Assembly: GCA_002315435.1 (NCBI GenBank)
Contig: DCFW01000019.1
Span: 1-42,302, forward strand
Source of the DNA: Bacteroidales bacterium UBA1794
GTDB taxonomy: Bacteria > Bacteroidota > Bacteroidia > Bacteroidales > Bacteroidaceae
Reading direction: 5' to 3'
Length of the DNA stretch: 42,302 nt
Each line of letters starts with the position of its first letter. The stretch's first letter is position 1. Under the pieces are notes generated by a model. The model was not told where the DNA came from and did no database searches. It saw nothing but the letters and a program-made list of their open reading frames with translations. Both the position numbers and the translations under genes were made by a program. Positions 17,209 to 26,412 of the stretch are shown here, piece by piece.

Positions 17209-19232
17209 AAACGTATATTTAAAATTATTTTCATGTTTCGTCCGGGCATAGGGTAGCATCTTACCACTTCATATTGCTGATTAAATAAATTATTAACCTC
17301 TGCCGTGAGTTTAAAATTAGTCTTTTTCCATATGAATTCGTGCGATATAGACATATCACTTGTTTTATAGGGATTTTCCTTGTTTGCCGCTATATTAGCA
17401 CTGTTCGTATAGCGGTTGCCTGTATATATATAGCTGTAACTCCAGTCCCAATTGCGGTATGCTCCATCAAGTATGACTGAGCCACTATTCCATGGAATAT
17501 AAGGGAGCTGCCCTCCGTAATATTTACTGTCTTTACTGAGGCTCAAATCTTGAGCCTTTTCATAAGTGTATGTAATTCGTGTGCCTATTTGTAAATCTTT
17601 GCTTATTTGCCAACCCGTGCTTACACCTACATCAATGCCCTTTATTGATACTTTCCCAAAGTTCATCATACTCCAGCGGAATTGATTACTGGTAGGCATG
17701 GCTACGATTTTGTTTTTAACTCGGTTATAATAGCCATCAAGCTGCATCTCAATACGATTGATCCAGTGATCGTAAATGGTGTGCCCATAAGTCAGCCCTG
17801 CATCATATTGCGTAGCCTCTTCCGGTTTTAATGATGAGTTTCCGATAGATGTATAGTACAAATCATTCAGTGTCGGCATACGGAATGTTCTTTTATAGAA
17901 TGTTCTGAAGCTTAAGTCTCCGTTTTCTTTGGGTTGCCATGATATGATGATTGTAGGCGTAAATTTCTTTTTATCATGTGCCGCTGTTCCATATTGGTTC
18001 ACTGATTCGTGTACATAAGTGAGCAATAAGCTACTTTGTACCTTCACCCGTTGAAGATTCAGAGATGCTGCTGCTGCCGATAAGACGGTCCATCGTTTTG
18101 GATCTACAAAATTATTAAGATCGGCTTTTAATAGGTTGCGTTGCAAGTCAACGGACACATCTGCAGCTAATATTGGTGATAAGGTAAATTGCTGTGCTGT
18201 AGATAAATAGATCTCTTTTTGGTGAAAATGGTTATTGACATATAGTGCTACAGTTTCATCCAGTCGAGGATCCGATAAGTAGCGCAAATAATCATATGCA
18301 TATTTGCCATTTACCATCAAATTATACCATTCATTTACTTTTTTCTTGTATGAACCTTGCAGAAAGTAGCTGGTATCCCATTGACGATCGGCATCATGTG
18401 TGAATTTACCAGGCTCTTCCAAAACTACAGCACCGGGAAATCCACGCTCTGAACTGTAGAAATAGTTTTTCAACCTCCATTCGCCACCTTTTATCTTTCC
18501 GAATAATCCATATTCAATACGCATAGCTTTTACATCATCATTGTGTCGTGTAGCAGTCGTATCTTTGATGTCACTTAGTGCATAAGTGAATTTGTATTTG
18601 CCGTTGGTATAAAGGTATTCAGTGTTTAATGAGGAGGAGATGTTTTTGGTAATTCGTTGCTCCCAAAGAGCCGAAGGATTCACAAGTCCGAATGAACCGG
18701 CTTTGTATGTGGCTTTCACATTATAACTTTTGTCGTGTGAGAACGATGGAGTGCGTGTTTGCATGTACACTGTACCTGCTGATCCGAAATCTTTAGCAGA
18801 TTGAAATATTTCGGCTTTTTGACCATTAAATACTGTTACTGATTCCATGTTATCAAGCGAGAAGCGTCCCAAGTCTACTGTACCGTTTTGAGCATTACCC
18901 AATTCGATACCATCATAGAAGACGCCGACATGTTCGGAACCCATACCACGGATATTTACGGTTTTCAAACCACCAACGCCACCATAATCTTTTATTTGCA
19001 AACCTGAAAAATAGCGTATCGCATCGGCCACGGAGTGTGCAGCCAGCTTTTCCAATTCTTCACCCTGTAAAGTTTGTACCGGAATCAATTCTTTCGAAAG
19101 ATAGCGGCCACGTACTGTAATATTCGCAATAGAATATGTATGCGTCGTATCTACTTTTACTTTGGACTGAACCTGAGCAAAGAGATGCATACACATAAAT
19201 GTAGTGCACAAAAAAACAACAAATTTTCTCAT
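17205..19232 (-). CDS. btuB: TonB-dependent vitamin B12 receptor BtuB
   Basis: A 675-residue outer-membrane protein with a signal peptide (FVVFLCTTFMCMHLFAQ), a plug domain (about 30-160: ITVRGRYLSKELIPVQTLQG, VNIRGMGSEHVGVFYDGIEL, VTVFNGQKAEIF) and a 22-stranded barrel ending in a strand with terminal aromatic/basic pattern (NMKIILNIRL). Cobalamin as the substrate is supported by the cobalamin riboswitch directly upstream and by the coupled BtuG gene downstream. Transport would need TonB-ExbB-ExbD energy. No inner-membrane BtuCDF genes are in the window. Confidence 0.93.
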   Translation of the reverse strand: MRKFVVFLCTTFMCMHLFAQVQSKVKVDTTHTYSIANITVRGRYLSKELIPVQTLQGEELEKLAAHSVADAIRYFSGLQIKDYGGVGGLKTVNIRGMGSEHVGVFYDGIELGNAQNGTVDLGRFSLDNMESVTVFNGQKAEIFQSAKDFGSAGTVYMQTRTPSFSHDKSYNVKATYKAGSFGLVNPSALWEQRITKNISSSLNTEYLYTNGKYKFTYALSDIKDTTATRHNDDVKAMRIEYGLFGKIKGGEWRLKNYFYSSERGFPGAVVLEEPGKFTHDADRQWDTSYFLQGSYKKKVNEWYNLMVNGKYAYDYLRYLSDPRLDETVALYVNNHFHQKEIYLSTAQQFTLSPILAADVSVDLQRNLLKADLNNFVDPKRWTVLSAAAASLNLQRVKVQSSLLLTYVHESVNQYGTAAHDKKKFTPTIIISWQPKENGDLSFRTFYKRTFRMPTLNDLYYTSIGNSSLKPEEATQYDAGLTYGHTIYDHWINRIEMQLDGYYNRVKNKIVAMPTSNQFRWSMMNFGKVSIKGIDVGVSTGWQISKDLQIGTRITYTYEKAQDLSLSKDSKYYGGQLPYIPWNSGSVILDGAYRNWDWSYSYIYTGNRYTNSANIAANKENPYKTSDMSISHEFIWKKTNFKLTAEVNNLFNQQYEVVRCYPMPGRNMKIILNIRL

Positions 19233-19250
19233 TTGATATGTCTTTTGGTT

Positions 19251-19265
19251 CCTATTCCTCGTAGG
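19251..19265 (-). promoter_or_regulatory. Possible expression-platform hairpin in btuB leader
   Basis: Between the riboswitch aptamer and the btuB ATG the minus strand reads CCTACGAGGAATAGG: a 4-bp stem CCTA/TAGG with the purine-rich loop CGAGGAA. It may act in the expression platform or as the loop partner of the aptamer, but the stem is short. Confidence 0.35.
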
Positions 19266-19288
19266 TGTACCGAATAAATATTAATTGT

Positions 19289-19467
19289 GCATAGGCAGGT
19301 CTTCTGACTTGTTTCACGGAACATGCGCCTTCCCAAGATTTTTACTTAGTGGCAAAAGAATTGCTCGTCCGTCTTTTCTGAAACATACAGCAGCGGGACT
19401 GTTCAGGATTCTGACCTGATTCCCTTTTAATCATCCACTCTGCAAAGAGAGTGCAATGAACCTATGC
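19289..19467 (-). ncRNA. Cobalamin (B12) riboswitch
   Basis: On the minus strand the 179-nt leader carries the B12 box AGTCAGAAGACCTGCC (19309-19294), the conserved CTGAACAGTCCCGCTGCTGT block (about 19404-19385) and the GGGAAGGCGCATGT segment (about 19336-19323). The closing P1 helix is perfect: GCATAGG at 19289-19295 (plus strand) pairs with CCTATGC at 19461-19467. It ends 56 nt before the btuB ATG, so it should repress btuB-btuG when adenosylcobalamin or a related corrinoid is plentiful. Confidence 0.95.
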
Positions 19468-19473
19468 TTTGTG

Positions 19474-19481
19474 CAAAGGTA
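19474..19481 (-). promoter_or_regulatory. -7 element of btuB-btuG riboswitch transcript
   Basis: Minus-strand TACCTTTG fits TAnnTTTG and ends 7 bp before the first base of the riboswitch P1 helix (19467), which is where transcription would be expected to start. Confidence 0.6.
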
Positions 19482-19592
19482 TAAAATATTTTTGAATTAA
19501 CGAATAGAAACAAAAGATTTAGTGATTCTGATTTCATTCGACAATCTTCTTTCAGTTAACTGTGTTTTATCTATAGTATCTATGCGATGTGT

Positions 19593-20096
19593 TTATTTTA
19601 CATGAAAAAACATTTTGTAGAGTTCTCGTCCTCTAGTCGTTTTCATCACTTTGTCATAGTATAATTGTAAGTTTTGTTTCTTATAATAATCTTCGAAAAA
19701 GTTTACAATGATATCAGCTTCATACAAGGGTTCGAAGTGGTAATGCAATGCCTGTTTTAATTGGTGATGTCCGCCCACCACATGCGCGATCCATTCTTGT
19801 TCTTCGGGCGTTAACTCCGAATATTCTTTCAACCATTCGGATGTGATATTGAATCCTTCGGTCATTTGATGTATAGGGCGAGAATTACCGTATTTGGTAC
19901 GTGCACTGGGGCAGCCGATGTCATGCAGCCAGGCTGCAATTTCAATAAGCTCTTTCTTGCGTGGTGAATAGTTCTCTCCTTCAGCGATGAGCTGTGTGTA
20001 ATTAACCACGCACTGAGTATGAGCTATCTGAGTGGGATCTTCTTGGGTGAAATAACGCATGGTGCGTAGAGCTATCTTTTCTGTCAATGGTGTCAT
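19593..20096 (-). CDS. HD domain phosphohydrolase
   Basis: A 167-residue protein. The HD metal site is visible as H26 (QIAHTQCVVNYT), H58-D59 (AAWLHDIGCP) and a later Asp in the DIIVNFFED helix. Such proteins are metal-dependent phosphohydrolases acting on nucleotides or related phosphates; the substrate is not predictable here. The GGHHQLKQALHYHFEP stretch adds further His residues. It overlaps the upstream gene by 4 bp (ATGA), so the two products are probably made together. Confidence 0.82.
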   Translation of the reverse strand: MTPLTEKIALRTMRYFTQEDPTQIAHTQCVVNYTQLIAEGENYSPRKKELIEIAAWLHDIGCPSARTKYGNSRPIHQMTEGFNITSEWLKEYSELTPEEQEWIAHVVGGHHQLKQALHYHFEPLYEADIIVNFFEDYYKKQNLQLYYDKVMKTTRGRELYKMFFHVK

Positions 20097-21235
20097 ATCG
20101 TTCCTTTTTTAAAGTAATTCATTAAATCGTTTTCTTTAGGGGTCACCAGTATCATTGCCTGATAATGTGTGTCCTTCTTCACCGAGGTTAATGACAGGTA
20201 CCCCTCCGTGATTAATCCTGCCTCATCACGCTTGATAGGAAAAGTTTCCTGCATATGTTGATGGTAAGTATTCAATGCCGTTGATGAACGATAATAGTCT
20301 ACATTAAAGAATCCACCTGAGTTGGTTGAAACTTGTCGCTCATATATTATATGTGTCAGCATACCCATATTCATTCGCAGATTCATTTCCACGCATGGAT
20401 GCAGATAGTATTTATCATCAATTTTACAAATCATCATATCCACACCGATATAATGTTGGTAGTTACTGTCATGCAACGTTTCAGAGAGGATCTGTTCTAA
20501 TTTATGGCTAACGGATTCTACTATATCTTTGTGGACGTATTGAGTCAGATAATTCAAAATATTTGTATCATCCGCCAATACGTTTCCTGTATATACATGG
20601 TATCCATTGGTTCGGAAAAGAGAAAATCCTTTGAAATGCGCTTTCTTGTCAGCAGAGGCAAGAAACTCCATGGCAAAGTCACAAACTTTATCGTATAGAG
20701 GTTCACACATTACATACTGTTGCGTACGAATAATACGTTGTGCCCATCGTTCCATAGGGTAGGATAATGAGCCGATAATTGTTTGCAATCCACGACCGCT
20801 GCCGGACCAAGGTGCCTTCAAAATAGTTTCGGGATGGTCTGCTACAAACTTCTTCAATGTATCAATATCGTCAACAGCTTCGGATAGTCCAATACATTGA
20901 GGGATCTCGTCAGTTAGTTTCTTTAAGATATGTGATGAGGTTGTACGATGTGATAAATTACGCCACGCATCAATCTCACCGGTTGTCGGAAGATTTGGAA
21001 TTCCCAGTCCTTCAGCCTGCTTCAACAAGGCATGATTCCATCCCCAGGGACGAAGATGGTCATTGGGACCGAGATGTAATGACGAATCAAGCAAAATATC
21101 CCCTTCATTTTTATACCAAAGAGGTAACTTGCACAGATCATTCGTCATGTCTATGATTGACTGTGGCGGTTGATAGAACGAGCTACCATTTGCCAATGCC
21201 ATATCATTGTCGGGGTTGAATAGATACAGATCCAT
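20093..21235 (-). CDS. ATP-grasp-like protein of unknown function
   Basis: A 380-residue protein. It resembles an ATP-grasp enzyme: LKAPWSGSGRGLQ (K140 and the glycine-rich loop) could bind ATP, GVDMMICKIDDKYYLHPCVEMN (from about 264) looks like the metal-binding strand pair, with E283, N285 and R287 as candidate ligands. I do not recognise a characterised family member. The N terminus (LYLFNPDNDMALANG) has no signal sequence, so the protein is cytosolic. It heads a two-gene unit with the HD protein and has a strong promoter at 21289-21318. Confidence 0.7.
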   Translation of the reverse strand: MDLYLFNPDNDMALANGSSFYQPPQSIIDMTNDLCKLPLWYKNEGDILLDSSLHLGPNDHLRPWGWNHALLKQAEGLGIPNLPTTGEIDAWRNLSHRTTSSHILKKLTDEIPQCIGLSEAVDDIDTLKKFVADHPETILKAPWSGSGRGLQTIIGSLSYPMERWAQRIIRTQQYVMCEPLYDKVCDFAMEFLASADKKAHFKGFSLFRTNGYHVYTGNVLADDTNILNYLTQYVHKDIVESVSHKLEQILSETLHDSNYQHYIGVDMMICKIDDKYYLHPCVEMNLRMNMGMLTHIIYERQVSTNSGGFFNVDYYRSSTALNTYHQHMQETFPIKRDEAGLITEGYLSLTSVKKDTHYQAMILVTPKENDLMNYFKKGTI

Positions 21236-21288
21236 TGTGTTATAAAGCAGACATTATATTATATTTAAATGATTTATCATTTCGGGTA

Positions 21289-21318
21289 CAAAAATAAACA
21301 AAAAAATTGCAAAGTCAA
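21289..21318 (-). promoter_or_regulatory. Bacteroides-type promoter for ATP-grasp/HD unit
   Basis: On the minus strand, TTG (plus CAA at 21316-21318), a 19-bp gap and TATTTTTG (plus CAAAAATA at 21289-21296). Its -33 box lies inside the spacer of the 21306-21327 palindrome and is back to back with that of the divergent promoter. Confidence 0.7.
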
Positions 21319-21327
21319 TGTTGCAAT
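21306..21327. promoter_or_regulatory. Palindromic operator-like site between divergent promoters
   Basis: ATTGCAA (21306-21312), an 8-bp spacer and TTGCAAT (21321-21327) form a perfect 7-bp inverted repeat. It covers the -33 boxes of both divergent promoters, so a dimeric regulator bound here could control both directions. The regulator is unknown. Confidence 0.5.
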
Positions 21328-21350
21328 TTGAAGAATTACAATTATCTTTG
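21321..21350 (+). promoter_or_regulatory. Bacteroides-type promoter for AAA ATPase gene
   Basis: TTG at 21321-21323, a 19-bp gap and TATCTTTG at 21343-21350, a full match to the Bacteroidetes consensus, 23 bp before the ATG. Confidence 0.7.
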
Positions 21351-21373
21351 TGGTCAAATAGAAAAAAGATCAA

Positions 21374-22552
21374 ATGGAAGCTTTCTATAGAACTCATTGC
21401 TATCTTGTAGAGCACACAAATGCCCCGGTAAGGCGACAATTAATGGATGAAATTGATTGGAATGATCGGTTGATCGGCATTAAGGGCACTCGTGGAGTAG
21501 GGAAGACTACATTCTTGTTGCAATACGCCAAGGAGAAGTTCGGTACAGACCGCAGTTGTCTCTATATCAATATGAATAACTTCTATTTTGTAGGGCATTC
21601 AATAGTAGAGTTTGCCGGAGAATTTCAAAAACAAGGCGGTAGAGTATTACTTATTGATCAGGTATTCAAACATCCCGAGTGGAGTAATCAATTGCGTCAG
21701 TGCTATGATCTTTATCCCAATTTGAAAATTGTTTTCACGGGATCTTCCGTTATGCGTTTGAAAGATGAAAATCCGGAATTGCATGATATAGTGAAACCTT
21801 ATTCATTGCGTGGATTTTCATTTAGGGAGTATTTGAATTTGCAAACAGGAAACAAATTCCCTTCATATACATTGGATGAAATTCTATCAAGGCATCAAGA
21901 GATTGCGAAGGAAGTGCTTTCCGTAATTAATCCGATTGATTATTTCAAAAATTATCTGCATCATGGCTTTTATCCGTTTTTTCTTCAAGAAAAGAATTTC
22001 TCGGAGAATTTGCTGAAAACCATGAATATGATGATTGAAGTGGATATTCTGTTAATCAAGCAGATTGAATTGAAATATTTGTGGAAAATAAAGAAGTTGC
22101 TTTATTTGCTTGCTGTGGATGCTCCGATGGCTCCAAATGTAAGCCAATTGGCTACTGATATAAATACAAGTCGTGCCACAGTCATGAATTATATCAAATA
22201 TCTTGAGGATGCACGTCTTATCAATATGGTTTATCCAAAAGGTGAAGCCTTCCCAAAGAAGCCTTCACGTATATTGATGCATAATACCAATTTGATGACC
22301 TGTATCTATCCGTTGAGTTTGGATGAGCAAGATGTAATTGAGACTTTTTTCATGAATGCGCTGCATATCGGCCATAAATTGTATAAAGGAGATAAATTCA
22401 GTACATTTTTGGTGGATGGCGTGAAACGTTTTAAAGTATGTATTGACAGTACGAAGATTAAAAACAACGCAGATATTACCTATGCTGTTTTACAATCCGA
22501 GATCGGTCATGAAAATCAATTGCCCTTGTGGCTGTTTGGTTTTATCTATTAG
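21374..22552 (+). CDS. AAA family ATPase with DUF4143-type C-terminal region
   Basis: A 392-residue protein. Walker A is GTRGVGKTT (residues 38-46) and a sensor-like FTGSS lies at 121-125. A winged-helix-like block (NVSQLATDINTSRATVMNYIKYLEDARLI, about 258-286) and a C-terminal nuclease-like region of the DUF4143 type follow. The Walker B strand reads VLLIDQV: the catalytic Glu expected after Asp95 is Gln96, so ATP turnover may be slow or the protein may act as a nucleotide-dependent switch. Members of this abundant Bacteroidales family have no clear function. It lies 39 bp upstream of the PFOR gene, perhaps co-transcribed. Confidence 0.82.
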   Translation: MEAFYRTHCYLVEHTNAPVRRQLMDEIDWNDRLIGIKGTRGVGKTTFLLQYAKEKFGTDRSCLYINMNNFYFVGHSIVEFAGEFQKQGGRVLLIDQVFKHPEWSNQLRQCYDLYPNLKIVFTGSSVMRLKDENPELHDIVKPYSLRGFSFREYLNLQTGNKFPSYTLDEILSRHQEIAKEVLSVINPIDYFKNYLHHGFYPFFLQEKNFSENLLKTMNMMIEVDILLIKQIELKYLWKIKKLLYLLAVDAPMAPNVSQLATDINTSRATVMNYIKYLEDARLINMVYPKGEAFPKKPSRILMHNTNLMTCIYPLSLDEQDVIETFFMNALHIGHKLYKGDKFSTFLVDGVKRFKVCIDSTKIKNNADITYAVLQSEIGHENQLPLWLFGFIY

Positions 22553-22591
22553 AAAAGAATTATTTACTTAATATATTAATGTAATTTAGTT

Positions 22592-25500
22592 ATGGCTAAA
22601 GAAAAAAAATTTATCACTTGTGATGGTAATGAAGCTGCGGCTCATGTGTCATACATGTTTTCGGAAGTAGCTGCGATTTATCCTATCACTCCGTCATCAA
22701 CTATGGCGGAACATGTTGATGAATGGGCTGCCGCCGGCCGTAAGAATATCTTCGGCGAGACAGTGACTGTTCAAGAAATGCAATCAGAAGGTGGTGCTGC
22801 CGGTGCTCTTCACGGTTCATTACAGGCTGGTGCACTTACAACAACTTATACAGCTTCTCAAGGTTTGTTGTTGATGATCCCTAATATGTATAAGATCGCC
22901 GGTGAATTATTACCTTGCGTGTTCCATGTATCCGCTCGTACATTGGCATCTCATGCTCTTTGTATCTTCGGTGATCACCAAGATGTAATGGCTTGTCGTC
23001 AAACAGGTTTTGCCATGTTCTGCGAAGGTTCAGTACAAGAAGTTATGGATTTGGGTGCTGTCTCTCATTTGGCAACAATAAAGAGTCGCGTTCCATTTAT
23101 TAACTTCTTTGATGGATTCCGTACATCTCATGAGATTCAGAAGGTTGAAGCTATTGATCAGGAAGAGTTGAAACCATTGGTTGACCAAAAGGCCTTGGCA
23201 GAATTCCGTCAACGTGCACTTAACCCTTCAAGTCCTGTAAACCGTGGTAATGCTGAAAATCCTGATGTGTTCTTCCAACACAGAGAATCTTCTAACTCAT
23301 TCTATAATGCAGTTCCTGGAATTGTTGAAGACTATATCAAAGAGATCAACAAGATTACAGGACGTAATTATGGATTGTTTGATTATTATGGTGATCCTGA
23401 AGCAGAGAATGTTATCATTGCAATGGGTTCTGTAACTGAAGCTATCCGCGAGACTATTGACTTTTTACGTGGTCAAGGTAAGAAAGTGGGTTTGGTTGCT
23501 GTTCACTTGTATCGTCCATTCTCAGCTAAACACTTCTTGTCAGCTTTGCCTAAGAGTGCAAAACGCATTTGTGTATTGGATCGTACAAAAGAACCCGGAG
23601 CTACCGGCGAACCTCTTTATTTGGATGTTCGTGATGTACTTTATGGTTCAAAAGATGCTCCAATGATTATCGGTGGACGTTATGGGTTGGGTTCTAAAGA
23701 TACTACACCAGCTCAGATCCTTTCAGTTTATGAGAATCTTGAGTTACCATTGCCTAAAAATCAATTTACAGTAGGTATTGATGATGATGTAACATTCACA
23801 TCTCTTCCTCTTAAAGAAGAAGTTGCATTAGGTGATCCTAGTACATTTGAAGCTAAATTCTATGGCTTGGGCGCTGATGGTACTGTAGGTGCGAACAAAA
23901 ACTCAGTAAAAATCATTGGTGACAACACTAATAAATATTGCCAGGCATACTTCTCTTACGATTCTAAAAAATCAGGAGGTTTCACTTGTTCACATTTACG
24001 TTTCGGTGACAAGCCTATCCACTCGACTTATTTAGTAAATACTCCTAATTTCGTGGCATGTCACGTACAAGCATACTTGCATATGTACGATGTAATCCGC
24101 GGATTGCGTAAGAATGGTACATTCCTTTTGAATACAATTTGGGATGGTGATACATTAGCTAAGAATTTACCTAATAAGGCAAAAGCTTACTTTGCTAAAA
24201 ACAACATCAAAGTTTATTATATCAATGCAACTCAGATCGCTCAGGAAATTGGTCTTGGTAACCGTACCAACACTATTCTTCAGAGTGCATTCTTCCGTAT
24301 TACAGGCGTAATTCCTGTAGACCAGGCTGTAGAACAGATGAAGGAATTCATCGTTAAGTCTTACGGTAAGAAGGGACAAGACATTGTTGATAAGAACTAT
24401 CAGGCAGTTGATCGTGGTGGAGAATACAAAGAACTTCCAGTTGATGCTGCATGGGCAAACTTAGAAACTGCTAAAAAGGTTGCTAATAATGATCCTGCAT
24501 TCATCAATGAGATTGTTCGTCCTATCAATGCACAAGACGGTGACTTATTAAAAGTTTCTGCATTCAAAGGTATTGAAGATGGAACATGGCCTCAAGGTAC
24601 ATCTGCTTATGAAAAACGTGGTGTAGCTGCATTCATTCCTGAATGGAATCCTGCAAACTGTATCCAATGTAACAAGTGTGCTTATGTATGTCCTCACGCT
24701 GCTATTCGTCCGTTTGTACTTGACGCAGAAGAGCAGAAAGGTGCTAAGTTTGCACAATTGAAAGCTGTTGGTAAAGCATTTGAAGGCATGACATTCGTTC
24801 AATCGGTTGACGTATTGGATTGCTTGGGTTGTAGTAACTGTGCTGATGTTTGTCCGGGTAAGAAGGGCGAGAAAGCTTTGGTTATGAAACCTTTTGAATC
24901 TCAATTGCCTCAAGCAGAAAACTGGGATTATTGCGTTAAGAATGTCAAGAGCAAACAAAAATTGGTTGACATCAAATCAAACGTTAAGAATTCTCAGTTC
25001 GCTCAACCATTGTTCGAGTTCTCTGGAGCTTGCTCAGGTTGTGGTGAGACACCTTATGTTAAATTGATCAGTCAGTTGTTCGGTGATCGTGAAATGATTG
25101 CTAATGCAACAGGATGTTCTTCAATTTATTCAGGTTCTGTTCCTGCAACTCCATATACAACAAACGAAGAGGGTCACGGTCCAGCATGGGCTAACTCATT
25201 ATTTGAGGACTTCTGTGAGTTTGGTTTAGGTATGACTCTTGCTTCTGACAAGATGCGTGCTCGTATCGAGAACGAAATGAAAGCTGCTATCGAAAGCGGT
25301 TGCCCTGACAATGCCAAGGAATTATTCCAAGCATGGATTGACAACAAGAACGATGCAGACAAGACTAAAGAACTTGCTCCTCAAATCGAGGCTTTGGTTA
25401 ATGAAAATAAAGCTAAATGCAGCCATTGCGCAACTATTGCTGAGTTAACACATTTCTTGGTTAAACGCAGTCAATGGATCATCGGTGGTGATGGTGCTTC

Positions 25501-26137
25501 ATACGATATCGGTTACGGAGGTTTGGATCATGTATTAGCTTCAGGTAAGGATATAAACATCTTAGTATTGGATACTGAGGTTTATTCTAACACCGGAGGT
25601 CAAGCATCTAAATCTACTCCTATCGGTGCTATTGCAGAGTTTGCAGCATCAGGTAAGAGAATGCGTAAAAAAGATCTTGGTATGATGGCTTCAACATACG
25701 GTTATGTATATGTTGCACAAATCGCTATGGGCGCTGACAATGCACAATCATTGAAAGCTATCCGCGAGGCTGAGGCTTATGACGGTCCTTCTATCATCAT
25801 CGCTTACTCTCCATGTATCAATCACGGATTGAAGAGAAAAGGTGGTATGGGTAAATCACAAGCAGAGGAAGCTGATGCAGTTGCATGTGGATACTGGCAT
25901 TTATGGAGATTTAATCCTGAATTGGCAAAAGAAGGTAAGAATCCGTTCTTATTGGATAGCAAAGAACCGACTTGGGATAATTTCAAAGACTTCTTGATGG
26001 GTGAGGTTCGTTTCGCTTCACTTAAGAAACAATTCCCTGCTGAGGCTGAAGAATTGTTCACTGCTGCACAAGATGCTGCTAAATGGCGTTATGATGGTTA
26101 CAAACGTCTTGCAAACCAAGCATGGGATGCTGAATAA
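22592..26137 (+). CDS. nifJ: Pyruvate:ferredoxin (flavodoxin) oxidoreductase, single-chain
   Basis: A 1181-residue enzyme with all domains of single-chain PFOR fused. It oxidises pyruvate to acetyl-CoA and CO2 and reduces ferredoxin, a core anaerobic step. Seen in order: domain I with YPITPSSTMAEHVDEW (30-45), the gamma/CoA region, a ferredoxin-like domain with two [4Fe-4S] motifs (CIQCNKCAYVCPHAA at about 689 and CLGCSNCADVCPG at about 743), a third cluster ligand set starting CSGCGETPY (about 814), and the TPP-binding GDGASYDIGYGG ... NTGGQASKSTP region (about 965-1010). Codon use is strongly biased (GCT/GCA, CGT, GGT), as expected for a highly expressed gene. A terminator follows at 26167. 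Confidence 0.97.
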   Translation: MAKEKKFITCDGNEAAAHVSYMFSEVAAIYPITPSSTMAEHVDEWAAAGRKNIFGETVTVQEMQSEGGAAGALHGSLQAGALTTTYTASQGLLLMIPNMYKIAGELLPCVFHVSARTLASHALCIFGDHQDVMACRQTGFAMFCEGSVQEVMDLGAVSHLATIKSRVPFINFFDGFRTSHEIQKVEAIDQEELKPLVDQKALAEFRQRALNPSSPVNRGNAENPDVFFQHRESSNSFYNAVPGIVEDYIKEINKITGRNYGLFDYYGDPEAENVIIAMGSVTEAIRETIDFLRGQGKKVGLVAVHLYRPFSAKHFLSALPKSAKRICVLDRTKEPGATGEPLYLDVRDVLYGSKDAPMIIGGRYGLGSKDTTPAQILSVYENLELPLPKNQFTVGIDDDVTFTSLPLKEEVALGDPSTFEAKFYGLGADGTVGANKNSVKIIGDNTNKYCQAYFSYDSKKSGGFTCSHLRFGDKPIHSTYLVNTPNFVACHVQAYLHMYDVIRGLRKNGTFLLNTIWDGDTLAKNLPNKAKAYFAKNNIKVYYINATQIAQEIGLGNRTNTILQSAFFRITGVIPVDQAVEQMKEFIVKSYGKKGQDIVDKNYQAVDRGGEYKELPVDAAWANLETAKKVANNDPAFINEIVRPINAQDGDLLKVSAFKGIEDGTWPQGTSAYEKRGVAAFIPEWNPANCIQCNKCAYVCPHAAIRPFVLDAEEQKGAKFAQLKAVGKAFEGMTFVQSVDVLDCLGCSNCADVCPGKKGEKALVMKPFESQLPQAENWDYCVKNVKSKQKLVDIKSNVKNSQFAQPLFEFSGACSGCGETPYVKLISQLFGDREMIANATGCSSIYSGSVPATPYTTNEEGHGPAWANSLFEDFCEFGLGMTLASDKMRARIENEMKAAIESGCPDNAKELFQAWIDNKNDADKTKELAPQIEALVNENKAKCSHCATIAELTHFLVKRSQWIIGGDGASYDIGYGGLDHVLASGKDINILVLDTEVYSNTGGQASKSTPIGAIAEFAASGKRMRKKDLGMMASTYGYVYVAQIAMGADNAQSLKAIREAEAYDGPSIIIAYSPCINHGLKRKGGMGKSQAEEADAVACGYWHLWRFNPELAKEGKNPFLLDSKEPTWDNFKDFLMGEVRFASLKKQFPAEAEELFTAAQDAAKWRYDGYKRLANQAWDAE

Positions 26138-26166
26138 GAATTAAGAAACTATTAATTCTATATATG

Positions 26167-26201
26167 GCCGGGGAAGCAGATTTGTTTCTCCGGCTTTTTT
26201 T
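26167..26201 (+). terminator. Intrinsic terminator of PFOR gene
   Basis: A 9-bp stem GCCGGGGAA (26167-26175) with TTCTCCGGC (26186-26194), including one G-U pair, is followed by seven T residues. Confidence 0.88.
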
Positions 26202-26296
26202 AGATATTTTTTCAAACACTTCCAATTCGCTAGGTACCCATCTTTTTCATAAGATATTATTCTACTTTCCTATACCAAATTCACGCTTATATAATA

Positions 26297-26327
26297 TTGC
26301 TCTTTATTCTATAAAATAATACGTTCG
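26297..26327 (+). promoter_or_regulatory. Possible promoter for beta-helix lipoprotein
   Basis: TTG at 26297-26299, a 20-bp gap and TACGTTCG at 26320-26327, one mismatch from TAnnTTTG. It would give a leader of about 80 nt. Confidence 0.35.
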
Positions 26328-26412
26328 TTGAATATAATTGTAGATTTCGTAGATCTTATTCATCTTTAAACAATGAGTAAAAACACAGTCTATTAATTAA
26401 AAATTAAATGAA

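Noticed and set aside
22582..22589. TAATTTAG just before the PFOR ATG as a -7 box
   Set aside because: It has one mismatch, no -33 partner, and would leave only 2 bp before the start of a highly expressed gene; read-through or an internal promoter is as likely.
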